A DNA stretch of 64,000 bases, taken from NCBI GenBank assembly GCA_024529925.1, contig JAFEUB010001482.1:94501-158500 (forward strand), in the 5' to 3' direction. This DNA is from Ophthalmolycus amberensis (lineage: Eukaryota; Chordata; Actinopteri; Perciformes; Zoarcidae). Position 1 is the stretch's first letter, and each line of letters begins with the position of its first letter. A program made the translations under genes and the position numbers. The notes beneath the pieces are model-generated. The model did no database searches and was not told the origin of the DNA. It saw nothing but the letters and a program-made list of their open reading frames with translations. Positions 1-15,929 of the stretch are shown here, one piece after another.

Positions 1-998
1 TGAACTCTCATGGCCCGTGGGCATTTTCCAGAGGGAACCAGTCACAAAGGGAGTCGGTTCAGTCAGAGTAACGTGAAAACGAATGAATGAGCCCTCAGTC
101 AACTCCGCTGAGTAAGGAGAGAGATGCTTTGTCAGCATATGGTCATTCAGGGGAAGATATATTGACACGGTCCAGCAGCAGACAGATTCATACACTCGTA
201 AGTTTGAGGCTTATAGAGTCGTAAACAATCTAACAAACAGTCTCCTACGTAATTATGTACCGACAACGGACATGAAGTAAGGATGTCACGTATTTAAAGT
301 AGGCACCGAATGCTCCATCGGATTCTTTGTTCTTTAAATCACATTTTAGTTTAACACAATCGTATCAGTGTGAAGCAGACATTAAAAAGTTATGAAAATG
401 AGACGTTTTATCAGAGGAAAAACATGTTTATATGAAGTATTGAAGGTGTATCATGTATTATAATATTGAAGATATTAAAAAGGTAAAAAAGCCCCAACTT
501 GGTATCTGTACCTACAATACGCCCTCGTTATCGCAGCATCTTGTGGAGCCAGTTTGTTATACTTGAGCGAGCCGCTGGGAAGCGACTATATTCTGCAGAA
601 TCCTGACATTTAAATTCGTTAAAAACCCAGAGACAAGGCCCGCATTAAAGGTTAAGGCTCTGATTTGCTTCTGTTGCAGCTCTGTCCTGAGAATACAAGC
701 AGAGTAAGGCGGCTGCTCGTCACGTTCTTTTGACCTTTTCCACACACAGACGGACGCAGATGAAAAACACACCTGCCGTCCTCCAGCGCCCACGTTTACC
801 TCCAAATGCAAATGTGCATCAACAACGCATCTCCCCTCTGGAATCCTGAACTTTCTTAATCTAACCAAACACAAAGTCTAATCAGTTAATGACTTTCTGT
901 GCAGTCTGAGAGGGGGGGGGGGGGGGGGGGGGCTGACAGCTGTCGGAGGGAAATAAGCCATCGCTTATCTCATCCCATGTTTGCTCTCTGTGTTCTAG
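1..998. other. Non-coding flank, possible intron 3' part
   Basis: No open frame with protein-like features was recognised here. The stretch is ordinary AT-rich sequence with one long poly-G tract at 912-932. It ends in a pyrimidine-rich run and AG dinucleotide (997-998) that could be a splice acceptor for the short frame that follows. If so, this is the 3' end of an intron. Confidence 0.4.
912..932. repeat. Poly-G tract, G21
   Basis: An uninterrupted run of 21 G residues. It is one of about nineteen G or C runs of 12 or more bases in the window. It lies 65 bp upstream of the candidate splice acceptor at 998. Confidence 0.97.
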
Positions 999-1127
999 GG
1001 TTTGGACGGGGAGGGCCCGGATCCTTTTGTTTTTAATGAATTGGACTTGTTGAGCCATCTGGGAGACATCGGCAGTCGGGCCTCTTCAGAGGAAGAAGGG
1101 GTTTCTGGGACGCTGGCGTTCCATTGA
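999..1127 (+). CDS. Candidate terminal coding exon, unidentified protein
   Basis: A pyrimidine-rich run (about 970-996) and AG at 997-998 form a reasonable vertebrate splice acceptor. Directly after it one frame stays open for 42 codons and ends in TGA at 1125-1127. It begins GLDGEGPDPFVFNELDLL, continues with an acidic Ser/Glu patch and ends in LAFH. The other two frames meet stops within the first 60 bases. The composition (acidic, Gly/Asp/Glu-rich, with short hydrophobic LDLL) looks like a protein C-terminus, but I do not recognise the family. No upstream exon can be seen because it would lie outside the window or far away. No AATAAA signal was seen close downstream. Chance is a real alternative, since 42 open codons occur often. 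The start is set by the AG. Confidence 0.32.
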   Translation, partial: GLDGEGPDPFVFNELDLLSHLGDIGSRASSEEEGVSGTLAFH

Positions 1128-2540
1128 TTATCTGACATTCATTTGGATTAGCCGACAGCGGATTCATGAGATGCATCCGCAGAGTCTCACGACCCTTCAA
1201 TTAGGTTAATGCTGAAATATAATATTAAGAGGAAGATCATCTTTGTCTTCATTGGTCGGCATTAGAGGGCCAGGAAGTCATTCAAATTCATACGTTCATA
1301 AACGTTCATAAACTCTTACGCTTGGTCGCGTAAAAAGTCACATTGGAAATCCAAAATTCCAGCTCTTCTCCTCAATCTACTGCACTGCACAGTGAGCACC
1401 TGTCCACTCCTGGGACGGCCTATTGTCGGCCTGCTGCTTCACAGCTATATAAGAATAGAATAGATATAAGAATTAATATAAGAATAGAGAATAGCAGAAT
1501 AGAGAATACCTCTCACCTCTGTGCACCCGGACACCTCTCGGCCCCTTGGCTGTGAAACGTCTTTACGCCCCCACTATCCTCCCCACGCCGACACATTTGT
1601 GGCACACAAAGGCTGGAATAATGAGCGAGCGCATCCCCGGACTCCTCGATCACTTCAGACACAATTAGCCACGTTAGCCTCTGCTCTCGACAGGCCGCTA
1701 CCAAGCAGCTTCCTGAGCTGGAACGTAATATATCGAGGGAGATATATTTTAACTTTTATAATTTGTAATAAAGCAACAGAGACGGCACTCACTGGGAACG
1801 TTACATGAGCAAAAAGAGGACAAATAAGACGGGATTGTTGAATGTATTAGAAAGGTGGTGTTCGATAATTCAAGCAGATCAACATACGGAGCACGGCGGT
1901 GGCACTCAAGTGTCTCCAGGACGCCCATAAACCCCCACTGACCTGCTCCGACAACTATTACTCTTCCTTGCTGTGTTGTGAGGATATCTTCATAAAAAAC
2001 CTCAAAAGCAGCTGTGAATATTAAAAAATGAAGCACCAATTTGCATGATAAAATAATAACAGGGTGTCAACTTGTCTAGCTTCCATTGCCGTGCCGGACC
2101 AGTATGTAAAAAAACAGCCTGATGATTTTTTTGTTGTCAAAACATCCACATGGGAATCTCAATTTGACGGTGGAAGAAAAACAACACATGATCTGAATGG
2201 CGCTCGCTGAGACAAACACTTCACTGTTGAGGCTTGAGTTGATTGTCCCTCCCTCAACTCTGTTCGGTGGGTTCATCAGACCACCAATCTCGCTGCAGTC
2301 CCATGACACGAATCACACATCTCCACCAGCACTGAGCTGCTTTTTCCTCTCAGCGATCGCATCAGACCGCAGGCGACTCTGCGTGGCTGACATTCAAACA
2401 CGGCGGACAATGATGAACAAAAGGAATGTTAAATATCTCAGGACACTCAACTCTCTCAGACAGGAGCAACTTATAACTGCTAATTAGATTCACAATGTTT
2501 AACCACGTTGATGTCGTCGCAGCAAATTGGAGTTGATATC
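1128..2540. other. Unannotated stretch
   Basis: No gene was recognised. Possible 3' untranslated sequence follows the candidate exon. An A/T/G-rich low-complexity patch built from 'agaatag/aatataag' units lies at about 1450-1508. Short overlapping frames on both strands have no recognisable motif. Confidence 0.5.
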
Positions 2541-2955
2541 AGGCGGCAACCTCTGGTTCTGAAAAGTGAAGTCGAAGTGGAAACGAGAATAAGTCTGACT
2601 GTATGGAAGTCTATGAGAAAATGACTCTACTTCTCTCTTGATTTATTACCTCAGTAAACATTGTAAACATGAGTTTATGTCTCAATCTCTAGTTTCAAGT
2701 CTTCTTCAATACAGCATGATGTTCATTTAGTACATTATGGTCCATTTAGAGTCAACAGACCATAAAGCAGGGGATGCTTTAGGGCGGGGCTACCTTGTCT
2801 CTATCAGAGACGTATACGTCCAAATACGGTCACTTCTGTCCACTGGTTGCGAAAACCCAAGATGACAACGGCGAGAATCCAAGATGGCGACGGCAAAAAA
2901 ACGCCTGAACGCAAGGCTTCAAAACTGCAGTCCACAAACCAACCGTCAGTCTCTG
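2541..2955 (+). repeat. Family 1 dispersed repeat, copy 1
   Basis: This copy shares long near-identical blocks with copies at 15.9, 19.8, 36.3 (inverted), 48.3 and 53.5 kb. It starts with the family 5' end (GGCGGCAACCTCTGGTTCTG) and runs through the 'tctatgagaaaatgactc' block. It includes the 'ggtccatttagagtc' block, the 'gatgctttagggcggggc' block and the 'gtccacaaacc' 3' part. The segment holding the CTCF-like core in other copies is replaced or deleted here (about 2570-2605). No coding capacity and no clear tRNA-type A or B box were seen. Whether it is a MITE-like DNA element or a SINE is not settled. Confidence 0.85.
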
Positions 2956-4209
2956 TGACGGTGATTTGAACGACTTTTCTTTGTATACTAAAGATTTAAA
3001 AACTGCTCAAAACATCCATTAATTGTGTGTGTGTAGAGTTTAAAGGGTTTGATAGAAGTAAATGGTAACTGTTCTAGTCCAAATGGAAGTCGTACTCTCA
3101 TAAATCCACAGGAACACACAGTGCCGGTAGCTTTATACCATTATTTGTTGGTCTACTTTCATTCTTAAATCCAATGTCAGAGTTTAGATTTCCAGTGCTG
3201 CCTGTCACCGACCGTAAACAGGCATCTAAGCTGGGCTGTTGAATACCGACATGTCCGATAAAGGAGCTGGGGATTTCGGTTGACTTCAAAGGCCCCGCAG
3301 GGCCAACAACAGAATGGCTCCAGGGGAGCTGGAGCAACATTTGAAAAAGTCCATTAGCATCCCTGGTCAAAGAGGAGTGATGGCTGGCTTCTCGCCTTTT
3401 CATTTTTTTTAACCAAGAATAGAAAATCAATGGTCCCTGAAGTCCTTTAGTTCTTGGATTAGTGCAGCTGCCTGGTGTCAGTATAATGTAGTCTCATTTG
3501 TCAGAGTCGGCATCGTGCCCCGGCAGGAGAGGGCAAGGTGGCATCCAGGATGAGATGTGTCTGTCAGGGGAGGTTGGGACCCTCCTTGCCATCAATGCCA
3601 CTCAGGCGGTTCCCATGGGAACGCTGCTTTAACCTCAGCGCCCACAGAGTTCAGACGAGTGACGGGTAGTCCCGTCGCAGAGGCCATCGATTGTCACCCC
3701 GTGTCAGACTACTTTACTCTGTCCTCATCCAAGGATCCCCACAGATCAGAGCCTGCCTTTGTCCTTCTGTGGCGGATCTTTAGGGGTTTGATGTCAAAGT
3801 GAAAACCAAACTGACAGCAAGGAGCCAACAAAAAGTTCTGAAAACTGTTTCAGTGTCAGTGCTGCAATGAAGCGACGTATTTATTGGTGTCTCGGCGATA
3901 ACAGCAGCGGAGCAAACACACGCTTCAGATGGTATCAGGGTCACTGATCGGATCAGCAAAGAGAAGGGAGCAAATATAACTTTTACAGATGCCCCAATGC
4001 AAATGGATTTCGTTGTTTAGTTTTGTTACAGCAGCTGGTGCACAAGGCTCCAGGTTATCTCACCGACGTCCCAAAGTCAAAGTGTAAAATGTTATCCTTT
4101 TACTTTGTTCTAATTATCTCGAGTGCTTATTTGCATAATAACACAACATAAAAGATTGTATTTTCATTGATGAAATAATACTCGGCAATATTCAGTTGCT
4201 AAGAGCTAC
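2956..4209. other. Unannotated stretch
   Basis: No gene or named repeat was recognised. The sequence is of mixed composition and slightly AT-rich after 3840. The 110-codon minus-strand frame at 3098-3430 shows no domain-like pattern. Confidence 0.45.
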
Positions 4210-4445
4210 GGTAAGGAAATCACACAGGTCATAATTATCTGTAATATCTATAATATATTGCTGTGAAACAACTATTTATTCAAGTTTCTTGCCCAAAAAC
4301 TACATTTTACAAGATTTCATTTGAACACATCATGATACGATATAATTAACCTTTGCCCCAATTCTCATTTTTACTGAATGGAGCTTGAACGCATCATGAT
4401 GTAACTGAATGGAACCTCCCTACGTTAGCTGTTAGCGCCGCTCCC
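4210..4445 (+). repeat. Family 2 dispersed repeat, copy A
   Basis: This segment aligns with 61255-61475. Shared blocks, in the same order, include 'cataattatc/cataattacc', 'atattgctg', 'gtttcttgc', 'aaaaactacattt', 'tatttttact', 'gagcttgaacgcatca', 'gtaact' and 'cctccctacgttagc'. The two copies are clearly diverged by substitutions and small indels, so the family is old. No terminal repeats or coding sequence could be delimited. Outer limits are approximate. Confidence 0.6.
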
Positions 4446-4649
4446 GTCGAATATCACACAGTTGTTGTTATTCATGCTGATCCCTGATCACATATTTTTA
4501 CTGAATATTGGTCAATAATCTGTGGTAAAACTTTATTTCACTTTATGAAGGCTAAACTAGTTAATCACATGCGTGCTGAACATCAGGGATCAACTACACC
4601 ACTACTGACTGAACATCCAGTATTCAATAAGAATCTAAATCGTCAGGAG

Positions 4650-4663
4650 CCCCCCCCCCCCCC
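4650..4663. repeat. Poly-C tract, C14
   Basis: An uninterrupted run of 14 C residues. Confidence 0.95.
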
Positions 4664-7348
4664 GCTCTGTGCATGGGTATCACTCACTGAGCAGAGCAGC
4701 ACTGCCTCCAGTCAGGCCTTCTCTCAGGACTTCTTTCTAAAGCCAGCGAGTTGGCCAGACTTCACACAGGGGGATCTATGCGGGACTCAGACAGTGAGAC
4801 GGTTCTCTGATCGATCCGCAGGCACCACCCGTCGTCTTCATGTCGATTTGCAATGGACTGAAAAACGAAGAGAAATAAAATAAAAGCCCAGAGGGCGATC
4901 GGCGGAAGGAGGATCAGCCGCGCTCCAGTGGAATCCTCTCCATTCGTCCGCCTCCTAATTATTTGGATTCGTCTTCAGAGGGGCCCTAATTCCCTGACCG
5001 GTCGGTGCTCCCCGTCACTCAGGACGCACCTTCAGTCTCCTCAGACGAGTCCTACCTCCGGGTCAGCTAATCAAACAGATCACTTTAAAATATGCCCTCA
5101 TCTCGCCGTCTCCTCCTCATACATAGAAGTGAATGTTAACTACACCCGTCTCCTCTCCATCTCTCCGCCATCAATAATTCAGAGTGTTATTGAGAAACAC
5201 TACCTGAACCCTGTATTGACAGAAATCCAAGCACAGTCATTCCCTCAAGGGCGTCATAATTGGATACCTCCCGAGGCCGCCGCTACGAAATGCAGAGCGA
5301 GAGGGGGAACGAGGTCGGGCTGCTGTTGTCTGTATTGTTGTGTTTCCACTTTTACCTTTCTATTTTCAGGGACTCTAATCCGACCCGAGAGCCTGAAGTC
5401 GACTGGAGGACAACCCCTCGGGTCAGAAAGTGTCCTAACTCTGCAGAGTGGGAGCGTCACTTCCTTCATTGGCAACTGACAACTGCGTGTTCAAATTAAA
5501 ATCAACATGTAATCTCACCTTCACGCAGCACTCAGCCCCGTGACGAATGACAGACAGCTGCCCAATTTACCTTGGAAATACAAACACCAGTGAGGAAGAT
5601 GTGCAATACATGATATCACAGCGTGAACGCGTATCTTGAAAGTGTTCTCCCGCCGTAAACTGGTTCATCCGCATGCACAGTCATGGAAAACACAACACCC
5701 CTGTTCTAATGCTGTCGTCTGGTCCGATCTGGTTGTCTGGTGAGTCTTTCGTGTTGCCAGGAGATGAGCTCTCAGACTAAACCAAATCAAAGCGGGTGGT
5801 TAAAGGTTCCAGTGATGCGTCTCCCTGCGTAGACACAAACTGGTGAGCAGGAGAGCGCACGGACTGGTTAGTCTACATGTGTGTGCATGTACACACTTAC
5901 TGACATCACTGTAACAATAATACAGAACAGGGTTTTCTAGAGGGCCGGCTTAGCATTCTGCTGTCAGTGCAGCAAACAGAAAACACTCCAAATAAACCCT
6001 CCGACACAGAAAGAAAAGCTCGTACGTCGGCAGAACTGACAACAACGATTACGCTGAAGTTTGTCTCAATGGCAACACAGGATACAGCGCCGGCCTCACG
6101 GCTAACCTTGAAGGGTGGAAATGTATCTGTGCTTAAAGCTAAATGATGAACACATTTTTATCAATTCGTTTGGAGGCATGGCTTAGGACGGTGTTTAAAA
6201 TCGACTTTAAACACGCGTGTTCTCTTCAGACAGAGGTAGAAAAAAACGAACAAAACGAAACACTGTCCGCTGTTTTCAAAAAGTCAAGTTTGGTTAAAGT
6301 TAATCATTTCTTTGTCTTCTGCCTCGTTTGTTTTTCAGAACAAGAAAAAAAGATTAAAATCGTAAATCGGAGGTGAAGTGAATGAATTGGAGCCGGCTCT
6401 ATCCGTGCCACAGCTGGATTGCTCAAAAGCAATAAACGTATGGAGAGTTAGGGGCCTCTTAAAACAGACAGTTGCTCAGCGGGTCATGTTTAAAATGTGA
6501 TGCCTCATTAGATAAGTAAGCAGGGCAGTGAGGAATGGAAGAGAGCTTAACCACAGAAAAAACAAAAACAACAGCAACAAAGAGACAACCATCTGGCACG
6601 GACGACACCGGCCCATCAGATTTACATGCTGGTAAAATGCTCCGTGAACTCTATAAACCTCAGAGCCATAGCAATGTACAGCACATAGGTCTCCTCGTTA
6701 GACTCAATCGGAGCCGGGACACGTGGAACTTTCCCTTTTCCGTTGCCGAGGGCGCTCCAGCCGAGGACCACCGCTACGAGGACTTCACGGAGGCTTGGTG
6801 TCCGTTCACTCCGCAGCGGTCAGAAAGAAGAAGAAGAGTGAGACTCCTCCATTAAACAGAGCCTCTTTGATCTCCATCTCCCCCGTGGTACCAATTAGCC
6901 CGCTGCACCGTTTGCATTTCCACACTCTTTGAGCTTCCTATTTTTTGAAAGACATCCTGCATGAATTATCAATCTACCGGAACTTTTTATATTCCCTCGC
7001 TACGTAAAAGCTGAAAAATATGACTGGCATATCTCGAAAAAGTTTGGCTCATTCGAATGAAGGAGCTACGAGCGTGGAAAAGGGATGAGATATCACATGC
7101 TTAGTTTCACTCAGTGTGGAAATCTTTTGAGGCCTCTCGCTTCGTTTCTCGTCTCGTCAAAAGAAGAGGTCGCGGCGCTCACAACTTAGAATCTAAGAGA
7201 CGTGCAGGCAGAGCAGCCGAGACCCGATCAAAGGAAGATAAATAGCTGTGAAGATTCTTCCGCTGCCTTTATCCCTCGTTAGCAGAGGCAATCACACAGC
7301 CGTCACCCAGGAGACCCATCCGTCACGTTACCCCCAACAACGCGTGAT

Positions 7349-7361
7349 GGGGGGGGGGGGG
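7349..7361. repeat. Poly-G tract, G13
   Basis: An uninterrupted run of 13 G residues, followed by AGGG. Confidence 0.95.
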
Positions 7362-8059
7362 AGGGCAGCAGGGAATGTGTGACAAAGGCACATTTGGTTG
7401 AACTTAAGAGCTCCTCTTTTATAAATGAACGATTTTTTTTGCAATCTGAGTGGTCGACGCTGATGAAGGGAAATATAAATCAAGGGTAAGAGTGAGGCTC
7501 CTCGGCCGAGAGATAATGGCACCATCATGGCCGCGTGCGTCGCAGTTCCTGGGAAGATTAAACACTCCATCATTGTCTTTGGGACAAACGGTCTCCGTAC
7601 GTAGAGCACGCGTGCCATCATTACACCCTTTGTTTTCTTACCGCTAAAGCGTAAACGCACCAGAAGCCAAGAAAAGAAGAAGAAGAAGAAGGAGGGATGG
7701 AAGAGACGTCCGTCTGATCGGGACGGTGCTGCCTCTCGGGTCGGTGGCCCGCGGTGGCAGCTGACCTCACTCTTATTACCGCTGTCACACATCGGTGATA
7801 TCATCTAAACACATAGCGGGGGAAAAAAAGGCCCAGCAGCTTTCAAGCTCGGTTTGTCTCGTTTTAAAGCCCGAACAAGTCCGTCCCCCCCCAAGAGAAA
7901 GCCGGCGGCCGTGGGCGATCAGACACCGAGGAGCAGTGCGGCTCCTCTCACCTCACAATGTGTCACGGAACATGGGAGGAAGAGAGGAGGAGCCGGGGCA
8001 TGAAGCAGAAATGGGACACGAACAGTGACAGTACATCTAAATGAGGAAGAGGAAAGGGG

Positions 8060-8083
8060 TGTGTGTGTGTGGGGGGGGGGGGG
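8060..8083. repeat. (GT)n plus G13
   Basis: A short GT dinucleotide run changes directly into 13 G residues. Compound tracts of this kind recur in the window (compare GGT repeats plus G21 at 58.3 kb). Confidence 0.93.
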
Positions 8084-9258
8084 TGACAGCGTCTCACAGC
8101 TCACTGGAGTGGAATCAGCCAGACAATCAATTCCAGCACTCAGATTCAGGCTGGCAGGTCCCGCCTCACCGGCACTGAGCGCCAAATTATCAACAGGGGC
8201 TGAATTACTTCAATGATCAGCCGAAGCTGTCAGAACGAGACGAACGTACGACGGAACAAAAGTGGAAAAAGCAGACTCGCTCCAAGGCCGCCAGCCTCGT
8301 GATAGCCTGCAATCTTCCACCTGGTATAATTAAGCACTTTATGGACAACTCTGCTGACATGGTGGCACCCAGTCTGTTTACCCAGAGAGCACATATTCAC
8401 ATAGTACATCCTGCATCTGCTAACAGAAAGCGTGTCAGTGCACCATCACAGGAACCGTTCAAGAATAACAATCAAAGAGGACTGCATAAATCAGCAATAA
8501 AGGCAATAATGTGCTGCGAACATTGAGCTCCTTCAGTAGACACACTATGAAATGATATGAGGTCCCTCGTAGTATTTGTCCCAAAATGAAACTTTTTAAA
8601 GATGCAACACTGCAGGCGTTGTAGTTATGATGCAAATACTTGTACCTACGTGTATCGTACCGCGAGGTGCTTTGACAATACACAGCCGTACCTGCAACGG
8701 TCAGCGCTCTACTCTCAATCATTGCATAGAAGCAGAGCGCTGCTTAATATCTACTGCCAGCTGTCGAGTCCTTTGAACGTCCATGTTTCCTTGACGGACA
8801 CGTCTTTTAAAGCTTCTGGAGCCAGGAGTCCTTCTGCAAAGGTCAAAGATCAAAGCGCCGCATGTAGTATTCATCTGTCGGCTCCCTCACCATCCCTGAG
8901 CCCCAGCGGTCCACTCATCTGCATTTTAAGGTTTTTTCTTTTTAGAGACACGAGCGAAGCTGACACAAAGAGAACAACAGAAGTTGAGAATGGACCAATT
9001 CACACTGGGAGGGGATGGAGGGGGGGCAGGAAGAAGTTCTTCCCAGTAACACTAACAGGACAGCGGAGGGGACAAACGGGTCCAATCCATAGCGGGGCCA
9101 GATGAGCTCGGGTGGCGATGTCATTAAGCGCGAGTGCGTGATAAATGCTCTCTGCTTGTCGGGTTTGAGATTCTCATTAGTCCGTGTTCAGGAGGAGACC
9201 TGGGGCCATTACTCTTGTAGCTGCCATGACAAGAGGCTGCATGTGTCTTGTTGTATGA

Positions 9259-12017
<2,759 letters not shown>

Positions 12018-12037
12018 CCCCCCCCCCCCCCCCCCCC
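12018..12037. repeat. Poly-C tract, C20
   Basis: An uninterrupted run of 20 C residues. Confidence 0.96.
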
Positions 12038-14346
12038 AACAGTAGTCTGAACCATGCAGAGAGCTTTCTGTGTCGTACTGTACATGCGACGGCGCTCATC
12101 CGAGCCGGTGCAACCAGGTTTCACTCAGCACGTACCAGCGTTTCTGTTGACATTGCGTTTCTCTGCAATCGTGCCGTGAAAGAAATGTGAAGGTTTCAAA
12201 AGCAACAACGCAACGAAGCGTGCTCGGCCCTGACGGGGAACATCTGCAACTTATTGTTTCAATGTTTGCTTATGTTAAGTATTTGACAAAGAATCAAAAA
12301 CACACACGCTTATAAACATGTACTCTCTTCAGTGTACAAACTGGTGCCTTGAATCCATTTGTCATCGTGTGGCCTGGCTGCCATTTAAAAAACAAACGTG
12401 TTTTTAAAGCAATTGCTTCAGAGATCCATGTCCCCTCTTAGCATGAAATGAAGGAACTGTGTAAACACACAGTATCACTTACAGCCGCTCTGGGACACAA
12501 TGAAGGCTGGTATGTTGAATAAGGTGCTGGCATATTTACAACTATAATAATACCACGCCGTTACGGCCTTGCTGATTTGTAAGCTTCTCGGGTGTTTTAA
12601 TAAAAACACATTCTGGCTGTTATGAAATGAAGAGGCTGCTGTGAGACTTCAGCAGTCTGAGCTCCAGAAATCAATGGATATTTTGGGCAAATTACCGCCG
12701 TTTAAAGACACAATCAGGGAATCGTGAACCTCTCCGTTTAGGAATAGTTTGAAATAAAAAACCTCAAACAGGTGGCATTCACACATGAGGCCTTTCTCTG
12801 GAAGAGGACGACTCCCTTTAATCTGCGATTCCCTTCCCTTCCTTCTGTCTCAGTGATCTGGAATTTGCAAATGTCTCCTCTCAGTGCTTAAGCTCTTTGG
12901 CCATATGCTGTTGCCGCCCCGACCATGACACAAAAGGCTTCTTTAATCAATCTCCTCAATGGCGGAGCACATTCTGTCACTAATGACGCCGGGCTTTGAG
13001 GCTCGCTTCAGCCTCTCGCCTCCAAGTCAGATGGCGGAAATTGATAAATCCATTGCTGCCTTGCAAAGTAAGTTTTGTTGGTGATTGGATCCCGACCCAC
13101 AACACAATCTTCTCTCTCTGTTTGGGTAAAGACTGCATTTCTGTTGCATCTTTAAGTCTATGATTCGGCAACATTGGCCCTTTTTTGTTGCACGAAAGTT
13201 GCTTTTCAATGAACTCCAGTGTAGACGAAGCGAACACACTGGAACACAAGGAACTAGCAGCTGAACCTGCAGCTATGCTCTGCCACCTGGTTTGGACAGC
13301 TTTTACAATATAATCTAAAACTGATTTGTGACAGAAAGAATATCTGTGTTCACCTTGTTTTGGCAGAAAGGAGTAAATCACCATTTCACTTCAGCAAACA
13401 TGTGCAGAGAGACGTCGTCGAGCTGCCGAGTGCAAACAGCCAGAAGCTACAGATCCTGTTCCATCTCAAGAAGCTATTTTGGATCCCAGCCAGGTGCCCA
13501 AACAGATCCATTTTAATGTGCACAGGAGTTATCTGAAGGGTGAAACTGACAGAACTTTAACGGGCGAACACATGAACTTTATTAGTATTGAATTCGTTTG
13601 GGTTTCGCCCTCAAAGTAAACGTTATTCAATAGCGTGGAAGATTAGCATAAATTAAGGCTAATTCCAGACCAACTCTAAAATAAGATTCACTGTTTTGTG
13701 ACCTTTACGTGTTGTTTGAAGACGAGACGCCGTGAAACTCTGCTCATTTCAATCGTAATGATAAACAGCCTGGAGGCGGCCGTGGAGGGCGTCCCGACTT
13801 TCACCTCAGTTTGAATCGATGCCGCGCTCACTATCCAAATTCACCAAATGTTTCAAACCTGAGCAGAGATGAGACTGATGAGGATCGTACAGTAAAGCGC
13901 ATTCACGTCGCCTTACTCGTTCTCGCACATTCCTCAGAAACAGATTCGTCAATATATTTGTTCAAACTGTCGTTTTTGTCATAAATACTTTCACACAAAT
14001 ATTACGCGGCAAAAAAGCAACATTGTTTTAACACCGCGATACACACATCGACCAATCGCAATGTTTGTGTCGTTTACTCGTCACCCCCTCCCCGCTGGTT
14101 TAAAAGCCTTTACGGGGAGAAGCTTTCCCTGAACTCTGCTGCAGGTTAGTGTTTGCGGCCCACATCCTGGGAGCGTTTTGTTTCTCTGCGAATATGGAAA
14201 TGTAAACAGCGGTCTCGGTGACGGGGAGAGAAAGCCGGCAGACTGTTGGTGCCGACGGTGAAAGAGCCGTTATCACAAACGGAGGGCTGTTCTTCTGCTC
14301 ACAGCTCGCTGTCCGTGATGGAGCGTGGACGAGCGATTGCAGTCGC
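12038..14346. other. Unannotated stretch, partly regulatory-looking
   Basis: No gene was recognised. About 12640-13080 is free of simple repeats and mixes short AT-rich motifs in moderately GC-rich sequence, as many conserved non-coding elements do. I cannot test conservation here. The 134-codon minus-strand frame at 12980-13384 has no recognisable domain. Confidence 0.3.
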
Positions 14347-14372
14347 GTGTGCGTGTGTGTGTGTGTGTGTGC

Positions 14373-14404
<32 letters not shown>
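14347..14404. repeat. (GT)n microsatellite
   Basis: A GT dinucleotide run with GC interruptions (gcgt, gcgcgt), about 58 bp in total. Confidence 0.97.
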
Positions 14405-14405
<1 letters not shown>

Positions 14406-15929
14406 CTTGTAACAATCTGGCTCCTGTCCAGCAGCTCAGAGTGTCTTGTAGCGTGTGGACATCTCATAAAACATTGCATGCTGTGGGAGGTTTGTGCATT
14501 TTTATTTATGTTTCTTGCTAAGCTGCCGAGTTTAACGACCTCGGTGAAGTTGCATCACTTCAGCTTTCCCACGTGTGTATAATTAGCCGCTGGTGAACAA
14601 GAAAGTCAGCAGAAAGTTTCTTTGGAGACCAAAATATGAGTCCGAAAGGCATGTTTCGGAGGAAAGTCGATACGGTTCTTTTTGTAGTCATAAAGATCAT
14701 CGCATCGCTGTTGAATAGCAGCAAATGGTGATCGATAACAAAATTAGAACTTTCACTGCGTGAGAGGAAAAATAATGAAAGGGCGGCGGAATTTGCTCTC
14801 TTTTCTCACTTTTCTTTGAGTATTTTTTTATGTTTCCTCCGGCGCCCTGAGGTGCTGAAGGGAGCATCACAACTCCCACTCAGACGAGTCCTCAGACGGC
14901 TGTCAGGAAGGCAGAGAACACATCTCATCCGAGGATCGATATATCCCCCCCCCCCCCTCAGGGCTCGGAGGTTTACTGAATATTAAGCAACCGTGGGAAA
15001 GTTATCCCGTCACGTTCCAGGTGAGGAGAGCCGGCCGGAGCAGCAATTATCCCATCCTCCTCCCCGCCCACCGAGTGAACGCGAGCTTTTTAATGAGAAG
15101 AGAATCTGATCCATTAACACCCCCCCCCCCACCCCTTCATTTAAAAACCTGCATTTTTATGGTTAACTCCGTCTGGAGCATAACTTGATTAGGCAGATTG
15201 CTTTTTTCTGTTTTCACTTCATTAAAGAGTCGGTGATGTTTAGTGATTTTTGTTGAGCAACAACAATAACACGGCTCAGCATTCGCAAACAAAACTAATC
15301 ACACAAGACTGATGTGGTAACGTGAACCTCTTGGTTGCATGTTGGATTTTGACACAGCAGCATCCGTGGTGCTTTACTGAGGCAGCCAGCAGACATGCAG
15401 ACCTGCTAATGTCCTGGCCAGACCTTACAGCCTTACAGCCGTTACTGAGAATACGGCATTAATCATAACTCAGCAGTCAAAATACAGTTCACGTCTACCA
15501 ATCACCAATGACGGCTGACTATCTTCTAAGTTACGAGTCAGCTAAGCAGAGAGTGACAGACTGAAAGCTTGTATGTTAGATATTCTCCCACTCTGAAGAA
15601 CAAATAGGAAGCGTTTTATACTTGAGATTCTAGTCAGACAGACTCAAATGTGAGACTCACACCAGTTTTACTGCAGCATCGTGAAATGAAGTTCAGCGTC
15701 TTCACTGAACTGCTGCTTGGCCAGATGTTACTGGCAGACTGGGGCACGAGGTTGTCTTCGATTTGCATATCCATAAACCTTTATATCAATACTGAACATT
15801 TATATTCCTTTAAGGTTCAAGCTGCTGGTGTAAGATTTATTACTTCAATAATAAATGACAAATCATTGCATTTATATTAAAAATGTCTATTACCAGGACA
15901 TCAAATTATCACTGTGTGACCGACTTGAT
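14405..15929. other. Unannotated stretch with two poly-C runs
   Basis: No gene was recognised. C13 lies at 14945-14957 and C11 at 15120-15130. Nothing else could be assigned. Confidence 0.45.
14945..14957. repeat. Poly-C tract, C13
   Basis: An uninterrupted run of 13 C residues. Confidence 0.94.
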
